DNA from: Tretioscincus oriximinensis
Lineage: Eukaryota > Chordata > Lepidosauria > Squamata > Gymnophthalmidae
Direction: 5' to 3'
Assembly (NCBI GenBank): GCA_022410635.1
Contig: JAJVDF010000002.1
Location: forward strand, 6,484,950 to 6,548,949
Length of the DNA stretch: 64,000 nt
This document shows, piece by piece, positions 1 through 12,700 of the stretch. A program made the position numbers and the translations under genes. How positions within the stretch are numbered: position 1 is the first letter of the stretch; each line of letters starts with the position of its first letter. Under the pieces are notes generated by a model. It was given only the letters and a program-made list of their open reading frames with translations. It did not search any database and had not been told where the DNA came from.

Positions 1-605
1 GTGCAGTATATATACTGTATATGGAAAATTCTATCATGCATGCTCTTTCAGTTATCTCCACTCTATTGTCATGTATTTCAACAAATTGGGCTTTATATGC
101 ATAAATGGTGGACATGCTTTAGAATTCAAGAGTTCTGGTACTTGTTAGAAGTGAATTTGGAAGATATTACCAAAAAGGTTAAATTAACACCTGAGCTCTT
201 TCTAATTAATATGTATCAATGTAGCAAAAAATCTGGGCACAATACAGCTCTGTTAATAGCAAAACACACTATCACTATCTTAGGGAAAAGCAGAAGTCTT
301 AACAACTATTACATGGTACAAATATTTATGGGAGCTCCTTGCCATGAAACTGCTCTCTTAAACAAATGGAGAAAAAAGTGATGAAGATTTATTTTGGGTG
401 TATTGGGGCAGTCGAGCTTCCATTAATTATTTCATTCTCATAACACAAAACATAAAAGAAATCTGAATTGGTGAAACTATAATTGATGTGTCTAAAACTG
501 TTGAACAAAGGGAATATTTGTTTTTGCAGAAGAAGAAAATGGATTGAACATATTTAAAACACATCCTTGGTCACCAGTTCTCATATCCTTTATTTTTTTT
601 TACAG
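1..605 (+). other. ATG2B: ATG2B intron (partial)
   Basis: AT-rich sequence ending in a 3' splice site just before the first visible exon. The open frame at the very start matches no ATG2B segment and has no coding character that I recognise. I see no clear repeat here. Confidence 0.7.
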
Positions 606-778
606 ATGATGAAAGTGGGTCTGAGGAGGAAACTTTACAGTATTTTTCTGCTGTTGACCCAAATTATTCTTCAAAAAGAAAGAAAAAAATGGAATCTCAA
701 AACAGGAACACGCAGAGCTTTCTTTCTGTTCTTCTGAACATTAACCATGGGTTAGTGTCAATATTCACAGATGTCAAG
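606..778 (+). CDS. ATG2B: ATG2B exon: DDESGSEE...FTDVK
   Basis: 173 nt after TTTTTTTACAG and before GTGAGA. The first two bases complete a split codon; it ends in phase 0. It encodes an acidic then basic, poorly conserved linker followed by [12 protein letters not shown]. Confidence 0.9.
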
Positions 779-3700
779 GTGAGACATCAAGGGTGGAAAA
801 TCTATGATGTGAAATTATTCTGGAATTGTACTTTTTAGTGTAACCTGTATGTGACATGTTTTAAATGTGGCAGTAGGTGGAGGGAAATTTTGATGTTTGC
901 TAAAGAAGTATATCATTTTATAGTTTTCTGATACTTTTTCTAGCTGGACAACAAGACCGTATTTGAAGACAAGCATGGAGAATTTTGGTTTGAATTCAAT
1001 GGTGGGTCACTGTTCTGTGTGACAAAATATGAAGGTTTTGAAGACAAGCATTACATCTGCCTTCACTGTAATAGTCTCAACTTATATCATCAAGGTAGGA
1101 AACTATAATATCAAGAATAGACAAAATTTGATGATATAACGATTAAAAAATAGATAACAGAACCGGGGAGAGGGGATTTGTTTGGGCAAATGATTCTTAA
1201 CAAAGAATAAATGTGAATTGTAAATACTAGATGCCAGATGTCCTCTTGATCTAACTTTTTATTTTCTTGTATTGATAGTCTTCTGGGATTGTTATAAGTA
1301 GCAAGTAAAATCAATAACTCTTTCTTTTTCTTCTCCCATCATCAGATATTAAAAGTGTACTGTTTCTGAGAATATGGTTATTTAGCTATAACTTCTTGAA
1401 ATGCCCTTTCAAATAATGTGTTGTTCTTGGTGTTGTTATTTTTAACAGTATAGATTATTAAAATATGGACTCTATACAAAACATTTTCTGGCTAGCAAAA
1501 CATTTGTTACGTTCAAGATTACTTGACTTTTCTTTAAATTATGGGTATTTGCTTCATTGCAAATTAAATCTAAATAATTGCAGTCGAAATACAATTCAAT
1601 TCAGTTACACATGCAGTCCTAACAAAGATGGCAAAGTTAGTAGTCCTATTTGAAATGTTTGATTAATCTATGGGCATGTACAACCAAAAGTCACTGCACA
1701 AAAAAGCTTTTTTCTCCCAATTTATTCTGTTCAACCTCCTGCCCTGAATAATTTCTAGAAAGCTTCCACTCTGAAATTTATCATATTTAAAACCCCAATT
1801 TGAAACAAGGTATTGACAGAACAAATTTTAAACCCATATTAGATGAGGAAAGGTTAAAGGAATCTAGAAATATTTAGCCTGCAGAAGAAAAGATTTAGAG
1901 GTGAAATGATGGTTGTCTACAATAGCTGAAAGGCTGTTGTAGTGCAAGAGAATAAGTCCTGTCCTTAGTTATACTAGAAAAAACTGAAACTGCAAGGGGT
2001 AGATACCAATTACCAATAAATATTAGAATTTTTTTTATGTGGAATAGATTTTCACAGGATGTGATGAGTTTCGTGGAAGTTTTCAAACAGACTCAACAAA
2101 CTATTTGTCTAGGATGATTTAATGAAATCCTCACTGAAAAGGGTTTGAACCCCATGCGATTCCTTTCTAACTCTATGATTCTGTGTAGTTAAAAGTATTT
2201 ACAACACTTAAAAAAGAGTTCTCTCTAACCAATATTTGCAGGTATGGTAGATGGAGTGATCTCTCCAACGGAAATAAAACTACCAAGTGCATCACATCCC
2301 CATTGGTTGGAACCCACTGTTTGTTTTTTGGAAGAAGAAGGTCTCAATAGGATGTCAGCAGATGGTGTAGGAATGGATTGCTTAAGCATGTTATCTGTTG
2401 CAGTAAAAATTCAATCAAATAAGTTGGAAACAAATACAAAGGTTAGTGTAGCTTTTTACTTTTTAAATTTTCTAAAGATATTTATTTAAATCAAACTATG
2501 GTTGGAAGATTCTAGATTGTTTAAAGGTCTTATTTTAATAATTGCCTTTTTACACAAAAGTGTATTATTTAAACTGGGAGATTACCAAGCTATCTACCTG
2601 TCAGTGTTTCCTGTAGTTTTTGGACTGTAAAAGCTCACACCAAATTTAAAAAAAAATTGCCTTAAAGGACTGTTTTAAAAAAATAGCAATTTAGTTTTCT
2701 AGATTATGTAACATTGTTACAAATTTCATGCTTGATTCTTATTCAAGGTGACATTATTGATTTGCATAAAGCCTTCACACACCTTTCTTTGACTGAAAAT
2801 TGGTTTTACAGGAATTTTTAGTTGCTGTTGGACTACGAGGTGCTGCTCTACAGCATAGAGTACTTCCATCAGGATTGAGCTGGCATGAACAAGTAGGTTC
2901 ATTTATTAAATATCTTTATTATTAGTTTTCTCTAAGAGCACATTTGAAGAGCAAGTGAATACAGGGCTGCAATTAGAAATAAGCCACTGCGAATACAGAG
3001 GGAGGCACTATTTTTTTGAGAAATGTTGAAGATAGATGGAATATAAAGAAGATGGGAATGAGAAATGACTGCGTGAGAAATCAACAGTTCTGAACTTATT
3101 GAAATACTGCAAGTCAAATAAAAAACTGTGTTAGCATCAAAAGCTAGATTATTAATTAATTATACACAGAATTTCTTTACACAGCATTGATATTTTTTAC
3201 TTGCATCTTTCAGGTTTCCAAGAGAAATGCTCCATGATAGCTAAAAATTTCAAGAGATGTACGAAGTTGATAAATTGCTTTTAGTTTTAGGGTTTTAATC
3301 TTATTAAAGCTTTTTCAAATGAGAAGTTAAAATAGTAATAATAATATTGGCAATAAAAATGTATTGATTAGTCCTTAAAATGATATGTGATACATTAACA
3401 TAAAATTGTTTGTGGTTATTTGTTAATTTCAGATTAGTGCTTAGTGCCCACAAATTCACCATTTTCAGTTTTTATGAAATTATATTTAAATTACCAATTT
3501 TAGATATTTAAGAAGAAAAATAAGTGGTCTTATAGTACCTTAGGCAGCTTGTGATTTTAAAGAACAAATCTGCTTTCTTGTGAGTTTTTGTTGAAAAAGG
3601 CTTTCTCAGATGTTCTGAAGATTTGTTTATGAAACCTCATTTTGCCTATCGTCTTAGTCTTTAAGGTGCTACGAAATCCTCATATTAAAAGTTCTGAATT

Positions 3701-6700
3701 CAGACAAACATGGCATCTTCTTTGAATCTTGTTATGAACAATGTTTATGGCGGGCACAATTGTACATTGAATTGTACATTGTTTGAACCTTTTATAACAT
3801 CCAACAGTTATTTTTCTCTTAACTGATATACATGCATGTGGCAAAAAAGGAAATAGAGTTACATAGTATTCAGACTATTTCTGTGTATCCAAGTAGAAAA
3901 GAACCATGCACATGTGTCTTGAAGATACTGTGGGCTGAAGGGTCATACTTTAGTGTAGTTACAATTTTGAGGCTTACCTTATGTGCAAACTCCAATTTAT
4001 ATTTCTCTACTATCAGCATTCATTTTAAAGCTGAGTTTTTAATTGATTAAACTTTTATAATTGTAGATTTTGTATTTTTTGAACATCACTGATGAACCTG
4101 TGTTGGGATATAATCCTCCAGCCTCTATAACAACCTTTCATATCCATCTCTGGAGTTGTGCTCTGAATTACAGGTAAGCTAAATTAATACGTTATTGTAT
4201 CATATTGTGCAGCAACTTCAAATAAAGATTCAGTGTGCCAAATTATTCATTATAAATCTGGTTAGGTTTTTTCCCCCAANTGAAAAATAATTTTGCTTTT
4301 TTTCCCTTTTTGTTTGTTTTGTTTTTGGCAGACCTCTGTTTTTGCCAATTAGGTCACTTCTTACTGTTGAAACCTTTAGCATTTCAAGTAGCGTAGCTCT
4401 GGATAAATCATCTTCTACACTCAGGTAACAAAACTTTTATTGAACATCTTTTAGAAAGGGTCTATAAAGTATTGTGAAATTGGGTGTGCGTAAAATTTTA
4501 GGTTTTAAGTTTGTATTTATGAAATGATCTACAAATTAACTCTGTTCATGGGGTGTTGCATAATCTATGCAAAGATGTTGGTGATAACATTTCATTGTTG
4601 CAGTTTGGTAGATGTTTATGACCAGTTTGGTAATCTGTCTACTGGATTCTTCCCAAAGACCTAGAATAATCAGAGGTATCAATGCAGACTTTGTGTTGCT
4701 AATTCTTTAGTTTGTATTGCTCTTCATTATGTATTAAGTTCTTCCTAAGATCTTAAAATGACATAACGTATTGTAAAGTACAAGTGGCTTCAAGCTGTTT
4801 CACTTCACCTACTGTAGTAGTGGTCTGTTATTATTGCTATTACTATTGTGAAACTGTTTACAAAATAGAATTTAAAAATTCAAAATAATAATGGTTATAT
4901 GAAAGAATGATTAAAATCAAGAAAAACACTCAATCTAGAAATAGCTAGGAAAAGAACAAGTTTTCAGCTGATGTTTAAAAATCAGAAGTATAAGCCTCCT
5001 GTGTTATCAGAGAAGAGATAGTCCAGAAGCCTCTTACTTTCAAAAGTATATTGGATTAGGGACTTCCTTCCTTTATCTATAATTTGTCTATTTTGTTGTA
5101 AACAATAGAAGCACAACTAAAGTAGATCTGTAGTCTAATCTTTTGAAGCATTTCTCTCTTTCTAAAAATAATAAATAAAATAAATCTCTTTCAGTGTAGG
5201 GAAATGTGGAAGTGCAATTCATAAGAACTGATTTCAGAGAAATGGCCATGTTAGTCTTATTTCAGAAATGCCTCTTCCCTCCAAGCATTTCCCTCCACTT
5301 AAGAGGATTAATTTCTTCACCTTAGCTGTTTTTCTTACCTAGTTAATCCCCATACTACATTTACCTGTCCTTTATTATTTTCTACACTCAGTTTCCTAAA
5401 ACGTCTGTTCCTGACGTTGGTCCTCTAGCATCTGAAGAAGTAGTCGATGGGAGCTCATGCCACCTACCTTTCTCCTGTTAGTCTCCCATGCTACCAGCCC
5501 CTTTCATAANTTCATATCTTGCAAACATCTTAAAGAGATCTGGTGTCAGACCCAACAACTTCAGACTCTTCTACAATAATTAATTAAGCAAGTCCATTAA
5601 AAAGATACCAGGACTGCTTCACACAGACTTGCAACATCGCATTGGTATAGAGAACCTCCATGTGCATGTTGAAGTTTATCATATATCTATTCCAGAGGAA
5701 TACACTGAGCACCTCTCAATATCTAATCAGTTTGGACCATTTTGGCCAAAATTAGTTTAGTAAAATTGTTACTTTTCCAATGTTTGTGTCTTATTTTATA
5801 TTTATCTGCTTTATTTCAAAATTTTGTTTATTTATTTTATCCCATCTTTANTAATTTTTAAAAAAATTCTGTTATAGAATAATCTTGGATGAGGCTGCAT
5901 TACATTTATCTGACAAATACAATATTGCTACAACAAACCTTCAAAAAGGTAACCACACCTCATATTTTAAAGGGATCTATGAAGTATAGCATTGTCCTTT
6001 GTTATTGTTTTTGCATACAGTATTAGTTTTGTCTTTGTTCTGTTTTATCGTTTAATAAATTCCTGATTATAGCAATATTTTGTCAGTCTATGGTGACTTA
6101 AGGAATAGTTCAAAGTGAAAAAGCAGCACTGGTGTTTTTTTATGAACTGAGTTAATAGGTGGAATGACTACACTGAAGTTGAGAGCATTTTTATGGCGAT
6201 GAGAGTAGAGAATAGTCAGAATCCTAATATTACTGATGAAAGCAAAATTTCAGTATCGTAATATCTTAATAGTTTTTTTCTCCTACTTTCTTCAGATTAT
6301 GTTCAGGTTATGGACATGGGACTTTTAGAATTGACCATAAAAGCAACGAAACCTGGATCTGATGGAGAGAGAGTAAGGATTTTTATTAAAAATAAAATAA
6401 TATGAGTAATTTTTTTGAAAAAAATCTAAATTCAATCTATACAGAACCTGATTGTTTTGGGTGGTGAAACTGCTTGAGAGTGGGTGGAATTTCCTGAATA
6501 TATCATAGACATGTGACAGCCATGATTTTCATTTTCTTTCTATTGTCCTTCCTGTCCACAGCCACGATTTGAATTGCATTGCTCCAGTGATGTTATCCAC
6601 ATTCGAACATGTTCAGACTCTTGCGCTGCATTAATGAATCTGATCCAGTATATTGCAAGTTATGGTGATTTGAATCCACCTGCAAAAACAGAGACAACTT

Positions 6701-9700
6701 GTGGTGCGACTAAACAAAATGCCAAGGTAACAAAAAGGACTAACAGATGCAATAATCTTTTTAGTTCAACTTGATTTGCATTTCCCACCAATATTCTGAT
6801 GATTAATATAGATTGAGATGTAAAAAATTAAAGCAGGATCTTTGATGCAAAATAATATTTAATAACTACAAAAACAGTAACTTCATTAAAAGCTACTTAT
6901 ACTAATGTATTTCTATAAATTAGAATATCATGGAAAACTCAATTTATTTCATTAATTCAGTTGAAAGAGTGAAACTCTTATATAGATTCGTTACACATAG
7001 AGTGATCTATTTCAAGTGTTCCATTTATTTTAATGTTGATGATTATGGCTTATAACGAATACTTGAAGGTCAATGTCTGACNAAATTAGAATATTGTGAG
7101 AAAGTTCAATATTGTAGACAATGATGTCACACACACATCGTGTGTAACTCATAAGTTTTACTATTTCAGTTGAATTACTGAAATAAATTACCTTCTCCAT
7201 GATATTCTAATTTATTAATAAACATTAATAGAAATGTAAAAGGAAACAACAAAACTTGGGGGAAACCTACATGTCATAAATAATATTGGTATAAATTGCC
7301 TATCAGGATAGTCCAGCAAAGGAGCTAGCAGCACTTTGAGACTAACTTGAGAAAAGTGGTTGGCATAAGCTTTCGTAGACAGGTCTACTTCTTCAGATGC
7401 TGAGGGACTAATGTCAGGGTCAGGTATTTATAGGGAAATGTGTATGGGAGAAGACAAAGCATATGCAACTGTAGGGAGGTGTTGAACTGCAGGTAAATAG
7501 CAGGAACTAATCTCCTTAAAAAGACAGGTAAATAGCAGGAACTAATCCTCTTATGTAGAAAAGTGCCTNGGGCAACAAGGTGCAATGTCTGGTAGAGAAT
7601 CAATCAAATACTTAACAGGTGTCATAAAAATGTATAGTTGGCCAGGAAACCATTGTCTCTGTTAAGTCCTTTGCTGATGGCCTGGAACCTGTGAATGTAT
7701 TCAAGTTCTGCTGCTTCTCTTTCAAATCTTCCTTTGTAGTTTCTTTGTTCAAGAACTGCAGTCCTGAGGTCTGAGAGAGAATGTCCTGGAAGGTTAAAAT
7801 GTTCAGCAACTGGTTTCTGTGTGTTTCCATTTCGAACATCTGATTTGTGTCCATTTATTCTCTGGCGAAGGGACTGTCCCGTTTGCCCAATGTAGAGTGT
7901 AGAGGGGCATCGTTGGCAGAAGATGGAATACACCACATTAGAAGATGAGCATGTAAAAGTCCCTCTAATGTTGTGGGTGGTGTTATCAGGTCCCGTGATG
8001 ACATTGCCAGGGTGGATGTGTGCACAGAGTTGACATCTGGGTTTGTGGCAGGGTCTAGTTCCCATTTCTCCCTCTGTGTCCTGTGTTCTTTGTGTGAGGA
8101 GTTGTTTGAGGTTGGGTGGTTGTTTGTAAGCCAGCAAAGGTTTGCCACCAAGTTCATTTATTATGTGTTTGAGGGGCCCCAATTGTGAGCTCACAATTGG
8201 GGCCCCTCAAACACATAATAAATGAACTTCAACCTATTTTGGATAAAAACACAGCTCTCTCAAGAGCACTTGGTGGATTTATTTTTTTTAAAAAAAATTT
8301 ATTAATTTTTTCCATTTATATACATACATATGTATACATATATACACCCCCCCTCTCCAATTTCCCTCCCCCTTCCCCCGGGCTGTAGTTATATCATTTT
8401 CCATCTGGGGTGGAAATCTATCTATTCCTTTGTTTTCATATTGTTACATTTCATATATCAACTTTAATTTAATGAGGGTTGTACTATTTCCTGGCTTAAA
8501 TAATTATATATTCTCACCCAAGTTTCTTTCATTTCCCTTACTTTGTGATAATTATTCATATGATTTATTTCTGTTGAAGTTATATCTGTCATCATTTTGT
8601 CTATTATATAGTTGTACCATACTGACATGTTCCTTTTTTATTCATCTTTCTAACCTCTTAAGAAGGTTAATTGTGCACACGTTAATAAATCTTCGATATT
8701 TTTCTTTTGTCTGTTTGATTATATTTTCCAGGTCCGATATTATAATCACCATTTTATTTGTTAGTTTATTTATAGTATTCTGTTTATTTCTTTNTGGATT
8801 TTTATCCAATATTCTAGTGCCTTCGGGCATCCCCAAATCACATGAATGTAATCTGCAGGTATCTGGCAACCAAACCAGCATCTATTTGAGTTGTTATTTT
8901 AATATATGAGCTAGTCTTTTTGGTATTAGGTGCCACCTATGTATAATCTTTTTTCTAGCTTCTTTTAATTTGCTCATTTTCTCATTTCTTATTGATTTGA
9001 TTGTCCTTTGTACCTCCAATTCTTGTATGGGAAAGTCTTTTTTCCATTTATTCGTTAGCTCTTTTATTATTGATTTATTTGTATTATTTATTATTGCATA
9101 TATATCCGAAACTATTTTCTTTTGCTCTTTTATTACTTTAAAGACTATTTTATCCCATTTATTCTCCTCTGCTTTTATGATTTCCTTTATTATTCTATCA
9201 TTTATATATTATGATATTAGTTGTAGCCAAAAATTTTGGCCTATTTTTTCTGTAATTTCCTGTAATGTGTATGGTTCTGAGTTGGTTTTGTATAGTTGAT
9301 GTAGCCTAATGATTCCTTGTATTTCTAATTTTTTTATTGCCCTATTTAAATTATTGTCTTGTCCACTATTCATTTTATATATCAGTTGATATTTACTGTT
9401 ATTTTTTTCTGTTAATTGGATTGATTCTTTGTGCTTTTGTGGATTTGAATCTGTGCAACTTTTGTATTTAAGGCTGAGGTTTCCAGTCGCCCATCTTCTC
9501 AAGGGCCAGTTCTTGGTGAAGCTGATCAACAGATCCTACGGGATTTAATGAGTGATGCTATGGAAGAGATTGAAACCCAGCAACTTGCTTCTCCGATTAA
9601 ACATCAGGCAAATGGTGGGTCCTTCCAGATTTCCTGAAAGCTATTTTTTCAATTTTCAGAGGATCCATTCACATTAAAAGCATGTTCTGCTGAATTTAAA

Positions 9701-12700
9701 ATATATAGTAGCCCAAACACTTGAAAATCAAGGAGAAAAAAGGAACTTGAGTTAATTGAAAAAAGTGTTGTTTCTTCTTTTCACCATTTACATTTTGATT
9801 TGAAATACTTTTTCTTGTTCAGTTGTTTATTAAATGAAGTCACAGTAATAGTCCATAAAAATGTATTTTCATGAAAGATAAAAAACCCCAGAAGGCAGTG
9901 GACTGTACACAAAATGATGTCATGGTCTACTGGCTCGTTTGCGTTTTATAATATAGGATGCCTTTTTGGGAGCAGATTAGCTTTAAATGATAGGTTATTG
10001 AGCTAGTTTATTTTATCTTTCTATAAAATATGCCATCTTGCATTTATATTGGAAAGTGTGTGTGTGTGNGGGAGAAATCCAAGACCATTTATGACTATGT
10101 AAGTTAAGCCTTAGTTTATTATTAAATGTATTAATAAAAAATATGGGATTGTTTGCAAACATTATGAAAACATTTTTTAAAAAGCAATTTGGTGTATTCC
10201 AGGAATTTTGGATGAAAAAATACAAACACCGGTACCAGCTTGTTCTGATCTTTTCTTATTTCCTGATGAGAGTGGAAATTTCTCCCAGGAGCCAAGCCCT
10301 ACTTATACTTCCTTCACCCCTCATATGGTGGACGAAGGAATAGATGGACCAACCGAAAGTGATGATTTCTGCATTCTTTTCGCACCTAAAGCTGTTGTCT
10401 CTGTAAGAAATCTCTTGCTTTAATGCAGTGTTTGAAAATTCAGGGATTATTCAGCTATTACATAAAGGCATATAATATTGTGACATGTGCTAGTAATTCC
10501 AGCTTAGGCTGCATCCAGATGCCGCTTAGTCCAGTGTATTCTCAAATATCAAAATATAACGTGGACATTGTTATTCCGGAATATTCAAATATAGCAAAGT
10601 AAGAAATTTACATTTGGATGATACTTTTGGTATGACAATAGTGCTGGCAGCAACCCACAATATTAGCATGAATTCATGATTGTATTTCCAATATAGGAGC
10701 TAGCAGCACTTTGAGACTAACTTGAGAAAAGTGGGTGGCATAAGCTTTCGTAGACACGTCTACTTTTTCAGATACGTCTTCAGTATTTCCAATATGTTTT
10801 GTTAAGGATGATAATTCTAGGGTTCAAATATGTTGGCTGCACATTTTAGCAACCAGAGCAGCTGTAAAAAAAAAGTGGAATCTTTAATGGCCGCTTCCAG
10901 CATGGATAGGAGCTTTCAGGTCATTCCAAATTCATGAAGTTGGATGCTTACCTGGAATAAACTCATGCTTTTATTTTCTTACCCTGAAGCAAATGCAGAC
11001 ACACCCATTGCTTGTCAGTTTTAGAAATATTTGAAATATTTATTTGCTTAAAGCATCTCTGAACTTCCAATTGAAGTCCCCAATAAGTTGCAGAAGAAAT
11101 TGAAAAACAAGAGAAATATGATATGATTAGAGTAATTTTGATATGAATTCTTAACAACTTAAAGAGACTAATAAAATGGTCTATGAAAGCTCATATTGCC
11201 CTGTCTACTTCTTCTGATGCTATGAAGTCAAGTAAACGTGTCTTCAAAAGTTTATTTCAAAAGTTTACTCAAAAGTTTACTCACACTCTCTTATGTTTTT
11301 CTGGTTAATCTGTAAAATGTTATTTGTACACCTTTCAGTTCTTTGGTTGATGAAAGGAAATGATTCCCCCTTACAGTCTGAAGGTTCTTGTTCTGTTGGA
11401 ACTCNGAACATTTCCATAAAAAATATTTAATTTGTTTCAAACTCAGAATGATTACTTTTTGAAAGAGATTTATTCCCATGTTTTGCATGCAGAATACTTC
11501 ACTTTGAAATACTTTGCACATAGCTACAATTAGTATTTAGATTGATTTGCCATATTTATGATGTTGAAAAAATAATGATTTCTTCCAAGTATAAAATGTG
11601 TGATGGAAAACATTATTGTTTGCAAAGCTCTAGTGCTTTTCCCAAACATTCAAATTCCTCTAGCTGAATAAATGAACTAAGTTTAATGAAGGGTTTGTTT
11701 AGTTTTTGTAATGGATTTTTGAAATGTTGAATTTTAACTGACATAAAACCATTTCCTTCTCCCCGCTCCAGAAATTCCCAACAACCTCTTTAACACTCAT
11801 ATGCTAACTGTTCCTTAATCATGCAGGATAAAGAAGAAGAACCAGTGGTAAAAACAATGGTTGACGATGCAATACTTATAAAAGAGAACCATTTTAGCCT
11901 TCCAGTAAGAAAGGCAGACACAAGCAAAGCCCCTTTGCGTTTCCCTGTCCCATTAGTACGATATGTTGTGAAAGAAATCTCTCTCATTTGGCACCTCTAT
12001 GGAGGAAGGGACTTTGGAAATATACCACCTACATCTCCAGCTAAAAGCTACATGTAAGTATTTCAAGTATAATTTATTTGTGCATCTTTGACAGCTGAAT
12101 ATAAAAATTCTTATCTTAAAACAGGTTTTTCAAATAAATATGTTCATTAAAAATAGATTAATCTTGATCAGTTTCTTTCACTGTAGGGTAAAATGTCTAC
12201 CCGCAACAGATTTAGTTTTCTCAAAAAGAACACCAGATGAATTAAACTGGATACACATAACAAGGGAGGAGATCCTTGCTAGCCTTAATAAGCTGAACAT
12301 TTATTAATCCCCAGGGCCAGATGGCATTCACCCAAGAATTCTTAAAGAACTCAAATGCGAAATTGCTGAGCTTTTAACCAAAATATTTAATCTTTCCTTA
12401 AGATCAGTCATAGTACCAGTAGATTGGAGGGTAGCTAATGTAACACCAATCTTCAAAAAAGGATCCTGGGGTGATCCTGGAAATTATAGACCTATCAGTT
12501 TAACATCAGTTCCAGGTAAAGTCTTGGAAACCATAATTAAGGACAAAATTACTGAACACAAGGAGAAGCACGCATTGCTGAATGAAACTCAGCATGGCTT
12601 CTGCAAAGGTAAATCAAGCTTTACTAACTTGCTAGAATTCTTTGAGAGTGTTAGCAAACATGTCGATAAAGGGGATCCAGTTGATATTGTCTATCCAGAT

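Noticed and set aside
1..381. 126-codon open frame at the window start
   Set aside because: It matches no ATG2B segment, has no splice context and is AT-rich; it lies in an intron.
7622..8194. 190-codon frame as a host GIY-YIG nuclease gene
   Set aside because: It begins at a repeat fold-back, has the Penelope endonuclease-end layout and ends in a repeated terminus.
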